Assembly: GCF_000971255.1 (NCBI RefSeq) | Contig: NZ_BBMC01000004.1 | Span: 186,001-250,000 of the forward strand | Reading direction: 5' to 3' | DNA: 64,000 bases | DNA from: Demequina rhizosphaerae | GTDB lineage: Bacteria > Actinomycetota > Actinomycetes > Actinomycetales > Demequinaceae | Part shown: positions 38,279 to 53,002 of the stretch, one piece after another | Layout of the letters: each line of letters opens with the position of its first letter | Position numbering within the stretch: the first letter of the stretch is position 1 | The notes under the pieces: model-generated | Database searches by the model: none | The model's input: the letters and a program-made list of their open reading frames with translations, nothing else | What the model was told of the DNA's origin: nothing | Translations under genes and position numbers: made by a program

Positions 38279-39538
38279 ATGCGTAACACCATCGGCAAGG
38301 TCGCCGTTGTCGCGACCTCCGTCGCACTCCTCGCCGCGTGCTCGTCGGGCACGACGGAGGAGACCACCAGCCCCGAGGCCTCGGCCTCCGAGACCGCCGC
38401 GGCCGGCATCGACGCGACCGGCCTCAGCCTCACCGTCTGGGTCGACGAGAACCGTCAGCCCGCCGTCGAGGCCGCGGCCGCGTCGTTCGAGGAGGAGACC
38501 GGCGCGACCGTCGAGCTCGTCCAGAAGAACTTCGACGACCTGCGGTCCGACTTCCTCTCCCAGGTCCCCACCGGCGAGGGCCCGGACATCACCATCGGCG
38601 CGCACGACTGGCTGGGTGCCTTCGTCACCGACGGCGTGGTCAACACCGTCGACCTCGGCGCGAACGCCTCGAGCTTCTCGCAGGTCGCCGTGGACGCGGT
38701 CACCTACGACGGCCAGATCTACGGCATGCCGTACTCGACCGAGGCCATCGCCCTCATCCAGAACACGGACCTCGTGGGCGAGGACGCCCCCGCGACGTGG
38801 GACGACATGATCCAGGCGGGTCTCGACTCCGGCGCGGACCGTCCGTTCTGCATCAACACCGCGGGCGAGACCGGCGACGGCTACACCATGTACCCGCTGC
38901 AGACCTCCTTCGGCGCCCCGGTCTTCGTCCAGGAGGGCGGCTCGTACACCTCCGAGGTCGGCATGGGCGGCGAGGCCGGCGAGGCCTTCGCGCAGTGGCT
39001 GTCCGACAACGGCGAGAAGGGCGAGGGCTACCTCTCGACCACGATCGACTACGCGACCAACAACGAGCTCTTCAACTCGGGCAAGTGCGCGTACACCATC
39101 CAGGGTCCCTGGGCTCTCGGTGACTTCGCGGACGTCAACTTCAAGGTGAACCCGGTGCCGTCGGCCGGCGGCGAGACCGCCGCGCCGTTCGTGGGCGTCC
39201 AGACGTTCTACGTCTCGTCGCAGTCGGAGAACGCGCTGCTCGCCAACGAGTTCCTCACCAACTACATCGCGACCCCGGAGGCCATGCAGGCGCTCTACGA
39301 CGCCGACCCGCGCCTCCCCGCGTACGAGGGCGTCGACACCTCCTCGGCCGCCTTCCCCGAGGCGATCGAGGGCTTCCAGGCCTCGGCCGACCAGGGCGTC
39401 CCGATGCCGTCGATCCCCGAGATGGGCTCGGTGTGGGACTACTGGAACGCTGCCGAGTCCAAGATCATCAAGGGCGCTGACCCCGTCAAGACCTGGAACA
39501 AGATGATCACCGACCTCACCGCGGCCCTGGAGGGCTAA
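38279..39538 (+). CDS. Sugar ABC transporter substrate-binding lipoprotein (MalE-like)
   Basis: A 419-residue periplasmic-type binding protein held by lipid at the lipobox LAAC (about residue 20), followed by a Thr/Glu/Ser-rich linker. The fold matches family 1 (MalE-like) proteins: LTVWVDENRQPAVEAAA, GPDITIGAHDWLG, YGMPYSTEAIALIQN and GPWALGDF. It is 164 nt after the GH42 gene and heads the importer genes. Galacto-oligosaccharides are the likely ligands from context. Confidence 0.92.
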   Translation: MRNTIGKVAVVATSVALLAACSSGTTEETTSPEASASETAAAGIDATGLSLTVWVDENRQPAVEAAAASFEEETGATVELVQKNFDDLRSDFLSQVPTGEGPDITIGAHDWLGAFVTDGVVNTVDLGANASSFSQVAVDAVTYDGQIYGMPYSTEAIALIQNTDLVGEDAPATWDDMIQAGLDSGADRPFCINTAGETGDGYTMYPLQTSFGAPVFVQEGGSYTSEVGMGGEAGEAFAQWLSDNGEKGEGYLSTTIDYATNNELFNSGKCAYTIQGPWALGDFADVNFKVNPVPSAGGETAAPFVGVQTFYVSSQSENALLANEFLTNYIATPEAMQALYDADPRLPAYEGVDTSSAAFPEAIEGFQASADQGVPMPSIPEMGSVWDYWNAAESKIIKGADPVKTWNKMITDLTAALEG

Positions 39539-39553
39539 GAGGTTCCGCCTCGT

Positions 39554-39609
39554 GGGGCGGGGCGCCACGCGCGTCCCGCCCCGCACCGGCGGATCCCGCA
39601 AGGATCCGC
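39554..39609 (+). terminator. Two hairpins between binding protein and permease genes
   Basis: GGGGCGGG (39554-39561) pairs with CCCGCCCC (39575-39582). GCGGATCC (39589-39596) pairs with GGATCCGC (39602-39609) with a 5-nt loop. Such hairpins after binding-protein genes usually keep the permease at a lower level. Confidence 0.6.
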
Positions 39610-39634
39610 ATAGCTGATGGGAAGGGGAGAGCAG

Positions 39635-41233
39635 ATGTCGACCGACACCGCCGCGCAGGCTCCGGCTCCGCACAAGGAGGCGCACGCGCGCAACTGGAAG
39701 GGCCTGGGCTGGGGCTTCATCGTGAAGCTGCTGCTCATGATGGTGGTCAACGCCTTCGGCGTCGCGGCCATCATGTCCGCCTGGAATGCGCGGGCGTGGG
39801 TGATCCTCGGCGTGCTGGTCCTGTTCCTCGTCGCGGCGGACTGGGTGTACTTCTCGCGGCGGCTGCTGCCGCTGAAGTACGTCTACCCGGGCCTCGTGTT
39901 CCTCCTCATCTTCCAGGTCTTCGCGATGGGCTACACGGCCTACGTGGCGACCACCAACTACGGCGCCGGCCACAACGGCAGCAAGCAGCAGGCCGTCGAC
40001 GCCGCGCTCATCCAGGCCGAGCGCGAGGTCTCGGGCTCGGCCACCTACCCCCTCGCGGTGGTCCGCGACGGGGAGACGCTCGGCTTCGCGATCGGCGACG
40101 ACGGCGCGGTCATGGTCGGCACCGAGGACCAGCCGCTCGAGGAGACCGGCGGCACGCTCGACGACAGCGGCAGGCCCACCGCGGTCGACGGCTGGGAGAT
40201 CGTCCCGCGCGGGGACCTCCTGTCCGACCAGGCGCTCGCCAAGCAGGTGACGGACCTCCGCGTGCCCGTCTCCGACGACGCGAACGAGGGCTCCCTCCGC
40301 ACGCGCGAGGGCTCGACCGCCAAGATCTACCGCTCCTCGATGGTGTGGGACCCCGACGCGGATACGCTCACCGACACCGACTCGGGCGTCGTGTACAGCC
40401 CCAACGACCGCGGCACCTTCGTCGGCGACGACGGCTCGAGCCTCCCCACCGGGTGGTACGTGAGCGTGGGCTTCGAGAACTTCACCAAGGCGGTCACCGA
40501 CCCCAACTACGCGAAGCCGCTGCTGCGCATCACCGCGTGGACGTTCGCCTTCGCCTTCCTCACGGTCGCGACCAGCTTCCTGCTCGGCCTGTTCTTCGCG
40601 CTGATCTTCAACGACGACCGCGTGCGCGGGCAGAAGACGCTGAGGACGCTGTTCATCCTCCCGTACACGTTCATCTCGTTCCTCACCGCGCTGGTGTGGC
40701 GAGGCATGCTCAACGCCGAGTTCGGCATCATCAACGACTGGTTCTTCTTCGGGGCCGACATCGACTGGCTCGGCGACCCCTGGCTCGCGCGTCTCTCGGT
40801 CATCATGGTGAACCTGTGGCTCGGCTACCCGTACTGGTTCCTCATCTGCACCGGCGCGCTCCAGTCGCTGTCGTCGGAGACGCTCGAGGCCGCGAAGATC
40901 GACGGCGCCGGCCGCTGGCGCCAGTTCCGGTCGATCACGTTCCCGCTGCTGCTCGTGTCGACCGCCCCGCTCGCGATCGCATCGTTCGCGTTCAACTTCA
41001 ACAACTTCAACATCATCTTCATGCTCACCGACGGCGGGCCGAACTTCGACGATACGAGCATCCCGCTCGGCGCGACGGACCTGCTCATCACGGCGATCTA
41101 TCAGATATCCGGAGTCCAAGGCGGTAGAGCCGACTACGGCCTCGCCTCCGCGCTGTCGATCGTCGTGTTCGTCGTCGTGGGCATCGTCTCGGCGCTCGCC
41201 TTCCGACAGACCAAGAAGCTGGAGGAGATCTGA
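39635..41233 (+). CDS. Sugar ABC transporter permease (MalF-like)
   Basis: A 532-residue membrane protein with about eight helices and a large extracytoplasmic loop (about residues 115-280) like the MalF P2 loop. The ATPase-contact EAA loop reads EAAKIDGAGRWRQFRSITFP. ATG at 39635 follows AAGGGGAGAG; an earlier ATG at 39617 lies before this site. Its stop overlaps the next permease gene. Confidence 0.92.
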   Translation: MSTDTAAQAPAPHKEAHARNWKGLGWGFIVKLLLMMVVNAFGVAAIMSAWNARAWVILGVLVLFLVAADWVYFSRRLLPLKYVYPGLVFLLIFQVFAMGYTAYVATTNYGAGHNGSKQQAVDAALIQAEREVSGSATYPLAVVRDGETLGFAIGDDGAVMVGTEDQPLEETGGTLDDSGRPTAVDGWEIVPRGDLLSDQALAKQVTDLRVPVSDDANEGSLRTREGSTAKIYRSSMVWDPDADTLTDTDSGVVYSPNDRGTFVGDDGSSLPTGWYVSVGFENFTKAVTDPNYAKPLLRITAWTFAFAFLTVATSFLLGLFFALIFNDDRVRGQKTLRTLFILPYTFISFLTALVWRGMLNAEFGIINDWFFFGADIDWLGDPWLARLSVIMVNLWLGYPYWFLICTGALQSLSSETLEAAKIDGAGRWRQFRSITFPLLLVSTAPLAIASFAFNFNNFNIIFMLTDGGPNFDDTSIPLGATDLLITAIYQISGVQGGRADYGLASALSIVVFVVVGIVSALAFRQTKKLEEI

Positions 41234-42129
41234 TGGCCACCGACGCCCCCGCTCCCAGCAAGGACGCCCGCCGCAACGCCACGCGCCGCAAGCGCTGGTG
41301 GGCCGAGGTCGGATGGAAGTACCCCTTCGCCGCCCTCGTCATCTTCTACGCGGCGTTCCCGCTCGTGTTCGTGCTGTCGGCCTCGCTCGACGAGCGCGGC
41401 AGCCTCGCGAGCGCCTCGAAGCTGTTCTCGTCGATCAGCCTCACCAACTACCAGGAGCTCAACGACACGCTGTTCTGGACGTGGATGGGCAACTCGCTCG
41501 TCATCGGCGTCGCGGCGGCGGTCGGGGCGGTGCTCATGGGCGCTGCGGCCGCGTACGCGTTCTCGCGCTTCCGCTTCAAGGGGCGCCGCTCGTCGCTGAC
41601 CGGCCTGCTCATCCTGCAGATGTTCCCGCAGACGCTCGCGTTCGTCGCGATCTTCCTCCTGCTGATCTCGCTCGGCGAGGTGATCCCGTCGCTGGGCATC
41701 AACTCGAAGATCGCGCTGATCTGCGTGTACCTGGGGACCGCGCTCGGCGCGAACACGTTCCTCATGTACGGCTTCTTCAACTCCATCCCCGCGGAGATGG
41801 ACGAGGCCGCGAAGATCGACGGCGCGAGCCACGCGCAGATCTTCTGGGGCATGATCATCCCGCTGGTGCGCCCGATCCTCGCGGTGGTGGGCCTGCTCGC
41901 CTTCATCGCGGCGTTCAACGACTACATCCTCGCGAGGGTGGTGCTCGTCTCGCAGGAGAACTGGACGCTCGCGATCGGCATGTACAACTGGGTGTCCGAC
42001 CAGCTCACCGCGCGCTGGGGCATCTTCTCCGCCGGCGCGGTGATCGCCGCGACGCCCATCCTGGTCCTGTTCCTCTCGCTGCAGAAGCTCATCGTGGGAG
42101 GCCTCACGTCGGGATCCGTCAAGGGCTGA
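41233..42129 (+). CDS. Sugar ABC transporter permease (MalG-like)
   Basis: A 298-residue permease with six helices. The EAA loop is MDEAAKIDGASHAQIFWGMIIP. It starts on the last base of the upstream stop and pairs with the MalF-like subunit. No ATPase gene accompanies the importer, so a shared MsiK-type ATPase encoded elsewhere is probably used. Confidence 0.93.
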   Translation: MATDAPAPSKDARRNATRRKRWWAEVGWKYPFAALVIFYAAFPLVFVLSASLDERGSLASASKLFSSISLTNYQELNDTLFWTWMGNSLVIGVAAAVGAVLMGAAAAYAFSRFRFKGRRSSLTGLLILQMFPQTLAFVAIFLLLISLGEVIPSLGINSKIALICVYLGTALGANTFLMYGFFNSIPAEMDEAAKIDGASHAQIFWGMIIPLVRPILAVVGLLAFIAAFNDYILARVVLVSQENWTLAIGMYNWVSDQLTARWGIFSAGAVIAATPILVLFLSLQKLIVGGLTSGSVKG

Positions 42130-42149
42130 CAGGCACTCCTTCCAGGGAC

Positions 42150-42182
42150 GGGGCCCGGGCTGCGCAGCGCAGCCCGGGCCCC
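42150..42182 (+). terminator. Perfect 15-bp hairpin after the importer operon
   Basis: GGGGCCCGGGCTGCG (42150-42164) and its exact complement (42168-42182) enclose a 3-nt loop 20 nt after the permease stop. A strong terminator without a T-run. Confidence 0.8.
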
Positions 42183-42203
42183 GTTCGCGCGTCTCGGCGC
42201 GGT

Positions 42204-45808
<3,605 letters not shown>

Positions 45809-45848
45809 GCCGCGCTCGCGGGGCGGCCGCACCGGCCGCCCCGCGAGC

Positions 45849-48002
<2,154 letters not shown>

Positions 48003-48008
48003 GTCCAT

Positions 48009-48014
48009 ATTGTC
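48009..48014 (-). promoter_or_regulatory. -10 box GACAAT of glgX
   Basis: On the minus strand GACAAT ends 6 nt before the ATG at 48002. No Shine-Dalgarno sequence is present. Confidence 0.45.
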
Positions 48015-48099
48015 AGCCAGGAACGCCCGCAAACCCAGGATTGCTTCCCGGGAGGGACGATGCGCGGCGCGCCGAGGCGGCCGGGGGGCGGGTGGGCAG

Positions 48100-48145
48100 G
48101 CCGTCGGGGAGGCCCGCGGAGGAGCGGTCGAGCCTCCCCGACGGC
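48100..48145 (-). terminator. Perfect 14-bp hairpin after the FAH operon
   Basis: GCCGTCGGGGAGGC (48100-48113) and its exact complement (48132-48145) lie 6 nt beyond the stop of the last minus-strand gene. Confidence 0.75.
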
Positions 48146-48150
48146 GGCGG

Positions 48151-49002
48151 CTACACGAGCCGCGTCGTGAGCGCGCCCACCCCTGGGATCGTGCTCACGA
48201 GGGTCTCTCCGGCGCGCAGGAACCGCGGCGGCGTGCGCCGGTTGCCGATCCCGGCGGGCGTGCCGGTGAAGATGAGGTCGCCGGGCAGGAGCGTCACCAC
48301 GGCCGACAGGCGCGCGATCAGCTCCGGGACGTCGTAGATCATCCGCGAGGTCCGCGAGTCCTGCATCGTCTCGCCGTCGATCGCGCACGAGATCGCGAGG
48401 TCGTCCGGGTCCGGCACCGCGTCCGGCGTGACGAGCCACGGCCCCGTCGGCGAGAAGCCGGGGTGGGACTTCGCGAGGCTGAACTGCGGCTTGGCGCCCT
48501 CGAGCTGCGCGATGCGCTCCGACAGGTCCTGTCCCACCGTGAGACCCGCGACGTGGTCCCACGCGTCCTCGCGCGCGAGCCCGTGACCGCCGACGCCGAT
48601 CGCGACCACCATCTCGACCTCCCAGTCGACGTTGCCGTCGGGGAGGGCCACCTCCGCCTCGTCGCCGACGAGGCTCGAGGCGAACTTGGTGAAGGTCACC
48701 GGGAGGCTGTCGGGCGGGTAGCCGGCCTCGTCCGCGTGCTCGCGGTAGTTGACGCCGATCGCGAGGATCTGCGGCGGCCGCGGCACGGGCGGTCCGAGGC
48801 GCGACCGGTCGAGCGGCGCGCGGCGCAGGCCCGGGCGGTCGTCCGCGAGCAGCTCCGCCGCCCAGGTCCGGAACGCGCCCCAGTCCGCGAACGCGGCCAT
48901 GGGATCGGGCCCGAAGCGGCCTCCCGAGGCCTCGGCGACGTCGACCGCCCGCTCGTCCTCGGTGACGAGGACGAGACGGTCGGCCAGGTTCGCGATCCTC
49001 AC
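48151..49002 (-). CDS. Fumarylacetoacetate hydrolase family protein (second copy)
   Basis: A 283-residue enzyme of the FAH fold. Conserved parts are ILAIGVNYREHADEAG, TFTKFASSLVGDEAEV, the metal-binding VDWEVEMVVAIG and GDLIFTGTPAGIGN. The family hydrolyses or decarboxylates 2,4-dioxo acids in sugar-acid and aromatic breakdown. GTG at 49002 overlaps the stop of the first FAH gene. Confidence 0.88.
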   Translation of the reverse strand: MRIANLADRLVLVTEDERAVDVAEASGGRFGPDPMAAFADWGAFRTWAAELLADDRPGLRRAPLDRSRLGPPVPRPPQILAIGVNYREHADEAGYPPDSLPVTFTKFASSLVGDEAEVALPDGNVDWEVEMVVAIGVGGHGLAREDAWDHVAGLTVGQDLSERIAQLEGAKPQFSLAKSHPGFSPTGPWLVTPDAVPDPDDLAISCAIDGETMQDSRTSRMIYDVPELIARLSAVVTLLPGDLIFTGTPAGIGNRRTPPRFLRAGETLVSTIPGVGALTTRLV

Positions 49003-49874
49003 CAGTCGACCCGCTGGGGAGCGGGCTCGCCGTACGCGTCCTGCCAGGAGATCACGGGGTTGCGGAGCACGCCGATGCCCTCGATCTCCGCCTCGACCAC
49101 GTCGCCGGGGTTGAGGTAGAAGTCGAACGGGTTCTTCTGCACCGCTGCGACGCCCGAGATGGTGCCGGTGGTGATGAGGTCGCCGGGGGAGTAGATCTGC
49201 GGCGAGTGGTAGGCGACGAGGTGCGGCCACGTGATGCGGGTCGCGCTGGTGTTGCCCTGCTGGCGCACCTCGCCGTTGACGCGCAGCTCCATCGCCATGT
49301 GGTGCATGTCGGGGATCTCGTCCTTGGTGACGATCCACGGGCCGATGGGGCAGAACGTGTCGATGCCCTTGGAGAACGAGAACACGCCGGACTCCATCTC
49401 CTTGCGCTGGATGTCGCGCGCGGTGATGTCGTTGAAGACGGTGAAGCCCGCGATGTAGTCCTCGGCCTCGTCGGGGCCGAAGAACTTGCCGCCCTTGCCG
49501 ATGACGATGGCCAGCTCGAGCTCGTAGTCGAGCTCCTTGGTGAGGCCCTCGGGGTACACGATCGGGTCCTCGGGGCCGATGATCGCGTCGAGGTTCTGGA
49601 AGAAGACGATGCCCTTGTGGACGGGGTGCGACCAGTCCACGGCCGTGAGCTCGTTGTGGTGGTCGATGAAGTTGCCCGCCGTGTGGAAGAACTTCTTGGG
49701 GCGGATGGGGGCGCGCAGCGTGACGTCCTCGTAGCGCAGGCGCTCGCCGGTCTCGCCGACCTGGCCGCCGCGCTCGAAGTACTCGCGGGTGGACGGCACG
49801 TCGAGCTCGATGACGACGCCCTCCTCGAGCTCGAGGCGGCCGACGCGGCCCTCGTCGAAGGTGATGAGCTTCAT
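48999..49874 (-). CDS. Fumarylacetoacetate hydrolase family protein
   Basis: A 291-residue FAH-family protein. It shows KKFFHTAGNFIDHHNEL, metal-binding LDYELELAIVIGKGGKF, FTVFNDITARDIQ and GDLITTGTISGVA. The Val/Thr changes in the last motif set it apart from the downstream copy. Two different FAH proteins in tandem suggest two subunits or two successive steps. It follows the SDR gene by 30 nt. Confidence 0.9.
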   Translation of the reverse strand: MKLITFDEGRVGRLELEEGVVIELDVPSTREYFERGGQVGETGERLRYEDVTLRAPIRPKKFFHTAGNFIDHHNELTAVDWSHPVHKGIVFFQNLDAIIGPEDPIVYPEGLTKELDYELELAIVIGKGGKFFGPDEAEDYIAGFTVFNDITARDIQRKEMESGVFSFSKGIDTFCPIGPWIVTKDEIPDMHHMAMELRVNGEVRQQGNTSATRITWPHLVAYHSPQIYSPGDLITTGTISGVAAVQKNPFDFYLNPGDVVEAEIEGIGVLRNPVISWQDAYGEPAPQRVDW

Positions 49875-49904
49875 GTCTCTCCTAGGGGTGTCCGGGGTCC
49901 GCGC

Positions 49905-50684
49905 TCAGGCGCCGACCATGTTGAAGCCGCCGTCGGCGAGCATGTAGCCGCCGGTGAGGTGGGCCGCCTCGTCCGTCGCGAGCCACAGGCACGCGCCGGC
50001 GACGAACTCGGGCGGCGGGATGTGGCCCATGGGGGTCTGCGAGATGAGGACCTCGCGGCGCCCGCTCTTCCAGTCCTCGCGCTGGAGCAGGCGCTCGGTC
50101 TCCATGAAGCCCGGCGCGAACGTGTTGACGCGCACCGCGGGCGCGAAGGCCTTGGCGTAGGACTTGGTGATGCCGAGGATCGCGTACTTCGCGGCGGCGT
50201 ACTGGGGTGCGCGGGGCGAGCCCTTGACGACGACCGTCGAGCCGACGTTGACGATGCTGCCGTGCCCCTGCTCGAGCATGCGGGCGCCGAACTCGTGGGT
50301 CATGAGCAGCGTGCCCTTGACGTCCACGTCGACCACGGCGTCGAGGGCCTCCTGGGTGAGCTCCTTCCAGGACATCTGCTCGCTGGACACGTCGCCCACG
50401 TTGTTGACCAGCACGTCGAGCCCGCCGAAGGCCTCCCAGACCTCGTCGGCCATCCGCTTGATCTCGTCCCAGCTGATGATGTCGGCCTGGACGAGGATCC
50501 CGTCGGAGCCGGCCTCGCGGATGCGCTCGAGCGTGCGCTCGGCCCCCGCGCGGGAGCTGCGGTAGTGGACGGCGACGCGCGCGCCCTCCTGCGCGGCGCG
50601 CACCGCGATCTCGGCGCCGAAGCCGGTTCCGGCGCCCGTGACGAGCACCGTCTTGCCGGCGAAGCGGGGGAAGATCTGGGTCAT
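49905..50684 (-). CDS. Short-chain dehydrogenase/reductase
   Basis: A 259-residue NAD(P)-dependent oxidoreductase. Cofactor motif TGAGTGFG, NNVGD, catalytic Ser in NVGSTVV and YAAAK for Tyr/Lys. ADGGFNMVGA is the usual SDR end. GAGGAG precedes the ATG at 50684. First gene of the SDR-FAH-FAH operon; oxidation of a sugar or hydroxy-acid intermediate fits the neighbours. Confidence 0.92.
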   Translation of the reverse strand: MTQIFPRFAGKTVLVTGAGTGFGAEIAVRAAQEGARVAVHYRSSRAGAERTLERIREAGSDGILVQADIISWDEIKRMADEVWEAFGGLDVLVNNVGDVSSEQMSWKELTQEALDAVVDVDVKGTLLMTHEFGARMLEQGHGSIVNVGSTVVVKGSPRAPQYAAAKYAILGITKSYAKAFAPAVRVNTFAPGFMETERLLQREDWKSGRREVLISQTPMGHIPPPEFVAGACLWLATDEAAHLTGGYMLADGGFNMVGA

Positions 50685-50795
50685 GTGACTGCTCCTCACA
50701 CATCATTGTGTAAAAGTGGCTTTCGATGGTTGAATCTATGACGGAGGCCGGGCCGCGTCAAGGTGGACGCGGCGGCGAGCACGAGGAGGTGCGGC
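50685..50795. promoter_or_regulatory. Divergent control region of the SDR and CMD genes
   Basis: The 111-nt gap has an AT-rich core. ACACATCATTGTGT (50697-50710) is an inverted repeat just ahead of the SDR ribosome site. TTCAAC and CACAAT on the minus strand could be -35 and -10 boxes. A control site for the nearby IclR regulator is likely but unproven. Confidence 0.5.
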
Positions 50796-51350
50796 ATGGG
50801 GCGGATCCCCGACCTGGTCCCGGAGCGGCTGACGTCTGACGGACGCGCGCTGTACGACTCCATCGCGGGCGGTCCGCGCGCCGCGGGCCCCCAGCACTTC
50901 GCCCTCACCAACCCCGACGGATCGTTGCGCGGACCGTTCAACGCGATGCTGCTCGCGCCGGGCCTGGGTGCCGCGCTCCAGGACCTGGGCGCCGCGATCC
51001 GCTACCGCGGGACGCTGACCGACCGCGCGCGCGAGATCGCGATCCTGCTGGTCGCCGCACGCTGGGACAGCGCGTTCGAGCGTGAGGCGCACGAGGCGGT
51101 GGGGCGCGCGACCGGCCTGGCCGACGACGAGCTCGCCGCGCTGCGCCGCGAGGATGCCGCCGCCTTCGCGGGCGTCGAGGGCGCGGTTGCGCGCGCGACC
51201 GTCGCGCTGCTCGACGGCGACCTCGACGACGCCGCATGGGCGGACGCGGAGGAGGCGCTGGGCGCGGCGGGCGTCCTCGAGCTCAGCACGCTCGTCGGCT
51301 ACTACGCGACCCTCGCGCTCCAGCTGCGCGTCTTCCGCGTCGGCGTGTGA
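50796..51350 (+). CDS. Carboxymuconolactone decarboxylase family protein
   Basis: A 184-residue helical protein of the CMD/AhpD-like family: GPFNAMLLAPGLGAALQDLG, LTDRAREIAILLVAARWDSAFEREAHEAV broken by family spacing. The E-x-x-x-H of EREAHEA is present but the AhpD Cys-x-x-Cys is absent, so it resembles true carboxymuconolactone decarboxylases more than peroxidase partners. GAGGAGG precedes the ATG at 50796. It is followed by the IclR gene after 39 nt. Confidence 0.85.
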   Translation: MGRIPDLVPERLTSDGRALYDSIAGGPRAAGPQHFALTNPDGSLRGPFNAMLLAPGLGAALQDLGAAIRYRGTLTDRAREIAILLVAARWDSAFEREAHEAVGRATGLADDELAALRREDAAAFAGVEGAVARATVALLDGDLDDAAWADAEEALGAAGVLELSTLVGYYATLALQLRVFRVGV

Positions 51351-51376
51351 CGTCGACCGTGACCATTCGAAAGGAT

Positions 51377-51395
51377 TAGGTTTCACACTATGAAA
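51377..51395 (+). promoter_or_regulatory. IclR gene promoter and possible self-control palindrome
   Basis: TAGGTT (51377-51382) ends 7 nt before the ATG, giving a leaderless mRNA. TTTCACACTATGAAA (51381-51395) is a perfect palindrome over the start codon and could be the regulator's own operator. Confidence 0.5.
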
Positions 51396-52181
51396 GCCGA
51401 TGCCGACGCCAAGGCGGGCAGCCGCTACCGCATCGAGGCGCTCGCGAAGGGCCTGGACGTGCTCCGCCTCTTCGACGAGACCGTGACCGAGCTCAAGCTG
51501 CGGGACATCAGCGACCGCACGGGGATCCCCATGCCCACGGCCTTCCGCGTGGTCGCGACGCTCGAGGAGGGCGGCTTCGTGGAGCGCTCCGAGGACGGCG
51601 TCATCCGTCCGGGCGTCGCCGTCCTCACGCTCGGCTCGGCCGCGCTGCGCGGCTCGAGCCTCGTGCAGGTGAGCGAGCAGCCCCTGCGCCGCCTCGCGGA
51701 GTCCACGGGTGAGACGGTCAACATGGGCGTGCTCGTCGGCGACGAGGTGCTCTACCTCGTGCGGCTGCGCAACTCGGACCTCGTGACGGCCAACGTGCAG
51801 GTCGGATCGACCCTGCCGGCGCCGGTGACCTCGATGGGCAAGCTGCTGCTGGCCTACCTGCCGGAGCAGGAGCGCCGCGACGTCCTCGCCGGCTACGACT
51901 TCTCGCGCGCGGTCGGACCCAACGCCGCGCGCTCCGCGGCGGAGCTCGAGCCCGCGCTCGCTCAGATCCGTGCCGACGGCTACGCGCTGCAGGACCAGGA
52001 GGTCGCGGCCGGGCTGCGGTCCGTGTCCGTGCCGGTGCTCGGGCGCGACGGCAGCCCCGCCGCCGCCGTCAACATCGCGGTCGCCGCCAACCGTCACGAC
52101 GTCGAGGACCTGAGGGGTCCGCTGCTCGAGGCGCTGCGCGCCACGGCGGACGACATCTCGCTGCGCCTGCGCGCCCTCTGA
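51390..52181 (+). CDS. IclR family transcriptional regulator
   Basis: A 263-residue regulator. The N-terminal winged helix (about 12-75) has ISDRTGIPMPTAFRVVATLEEGGFV. The C-terminal effector domain (about 85-260) has TSMGKLLLAYLPEQER and GYALQDQEVAAGLRSVSVPV. IclR proteins often control aromatic or sugar-acid catabolism, which fits the adjacent CMD, FAH and SDR genes. Confidence 0.93.
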   Translation: MKADADAKAGSRYRIEALAKGLDVLRLFDETVTELKLRDISDRTGIPMPTAFRVVATLEEGGFVERSEDGVIRPGVAVLTLGSAALRGSSLVQVSEQPLRRLAESTGETVNMGVLVGDEVLYLVRLRNSDLVTANVQVGSTLPAPVTSMGKLLLAYLPEQERRDVLAGYDFSRAVGPNAARSAAELEPALAQIRADGYALQDQEVAAGLRSVSVPVLGRDGSPAAAVNIAVAANRHDVEDLRGPLLEALRATADDISLRLRAL

Positions 52182-52186
52182 CCCGC

Positions 52187-52990
52187 TCACGCGGTCACGC
52201 GGCGCGCGAACGCGATCGCGGCGTCGAGGATCGCGTCCCGATCGACGTCGCCCTGCCACAGGTGCCCCGCGCCGGGCACGAGCGTGAGCTCCGCGTCCGC
52301 GCCCGCCGCGAGCAGCGCCTGCGCGAGCGCCACGCTCTGCGTCGCCGGCACGGCGCTGTCGGACGTCCCGTGCGCGATGTGGAACGGCGGGGCCGCGGGC
52401 GTCGCGTGGAAGGTCGGGCTGGCGGCGTGCGCGCGCTCGAGGTCGGCGCCGACCGCATGGCCGAGCCAGCCCGCCTCGCGCAGGCCCGGATCGTCGAGCC
52501 CGCCCTGCGACGAGGCGAGCGCCTCCAGGTCGGACGGGCCGTACCAGTCCACGACCCCGCGCACCCCGGCGCGCCCCTCGACCGGACCCAGGGCGACGAG
52601 CGCCGCGAGGGTCGCGCCCGCGGACTCGCCCCACAGGACGATGCGGGAGGTGTCGACGCCGTGGTCGGCACCGTGTGTGCGCAGCCAGTCCAGGGCGGCC
52701 GCCGCATCGTCCACCTGGGCGGGGAAGCATGCCTCGCCGCTGAGCCGGTAGTCGATGGAGGCCACCGCGAGCCCGGCCGCCGCGATCCGCGCGAACGGCG
52801 CGTCGCCCGGCATGGTCGGGGTCAGGGTGCGGCGGCTGCCGACCCTCCAGCCGCCCCCGTGGATGAAGACGACCAGCGGCGCGCCGGGGCTCGGCGCCGG
52901 ATGGAGGTCCAGGGTGAGCGGCCGGAAGCCGACCGGCTCGGCGAACACGAGGTCGCGGAGCACGGCCGGTGACGCGATCTCCGTCGTCAC
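52187..52990 (-). CDS. Alpha/beta hydrolase, BD-FAE/HSL-like esterase
   Basis: A 267-residue esterase: oxyanion motif IHGGGW, nucleophile elbow GESAG, acid in GTSDSAVP and His in GAGHLW. Such enzymes cleave acetyl or feruloyl esters on plant material. GTG start, 12 nt after the cupin gene; the two are probably one operon. Confidence 0.88.
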   Translation of the reverse strand: MTTEIASPAVLRDLVFAEPVGFRPLTLDLHPAPSPGAPLVVFIHGGGWRVGSRRTLTPTMPGDAPFARIAAAGLAVASIDYRLSGEACFPAQVDDAAAALDWLRTHGADHGVDTSRIVLWGESAGATLAALVALGPVEGRAGVRGVVDWYGPSDLEALASSQGGLDDPGLREAGWLGHAVGADLERAHAASPTFHATPAAPPFHIAHGTSDSAVPATQSVALAQALLAAGADAELTLVPGAGHLWQGDVDRDAILDAAIAFARRVTA

Positions 52991-53002
52991 GGGCGTCCGT
53001 GA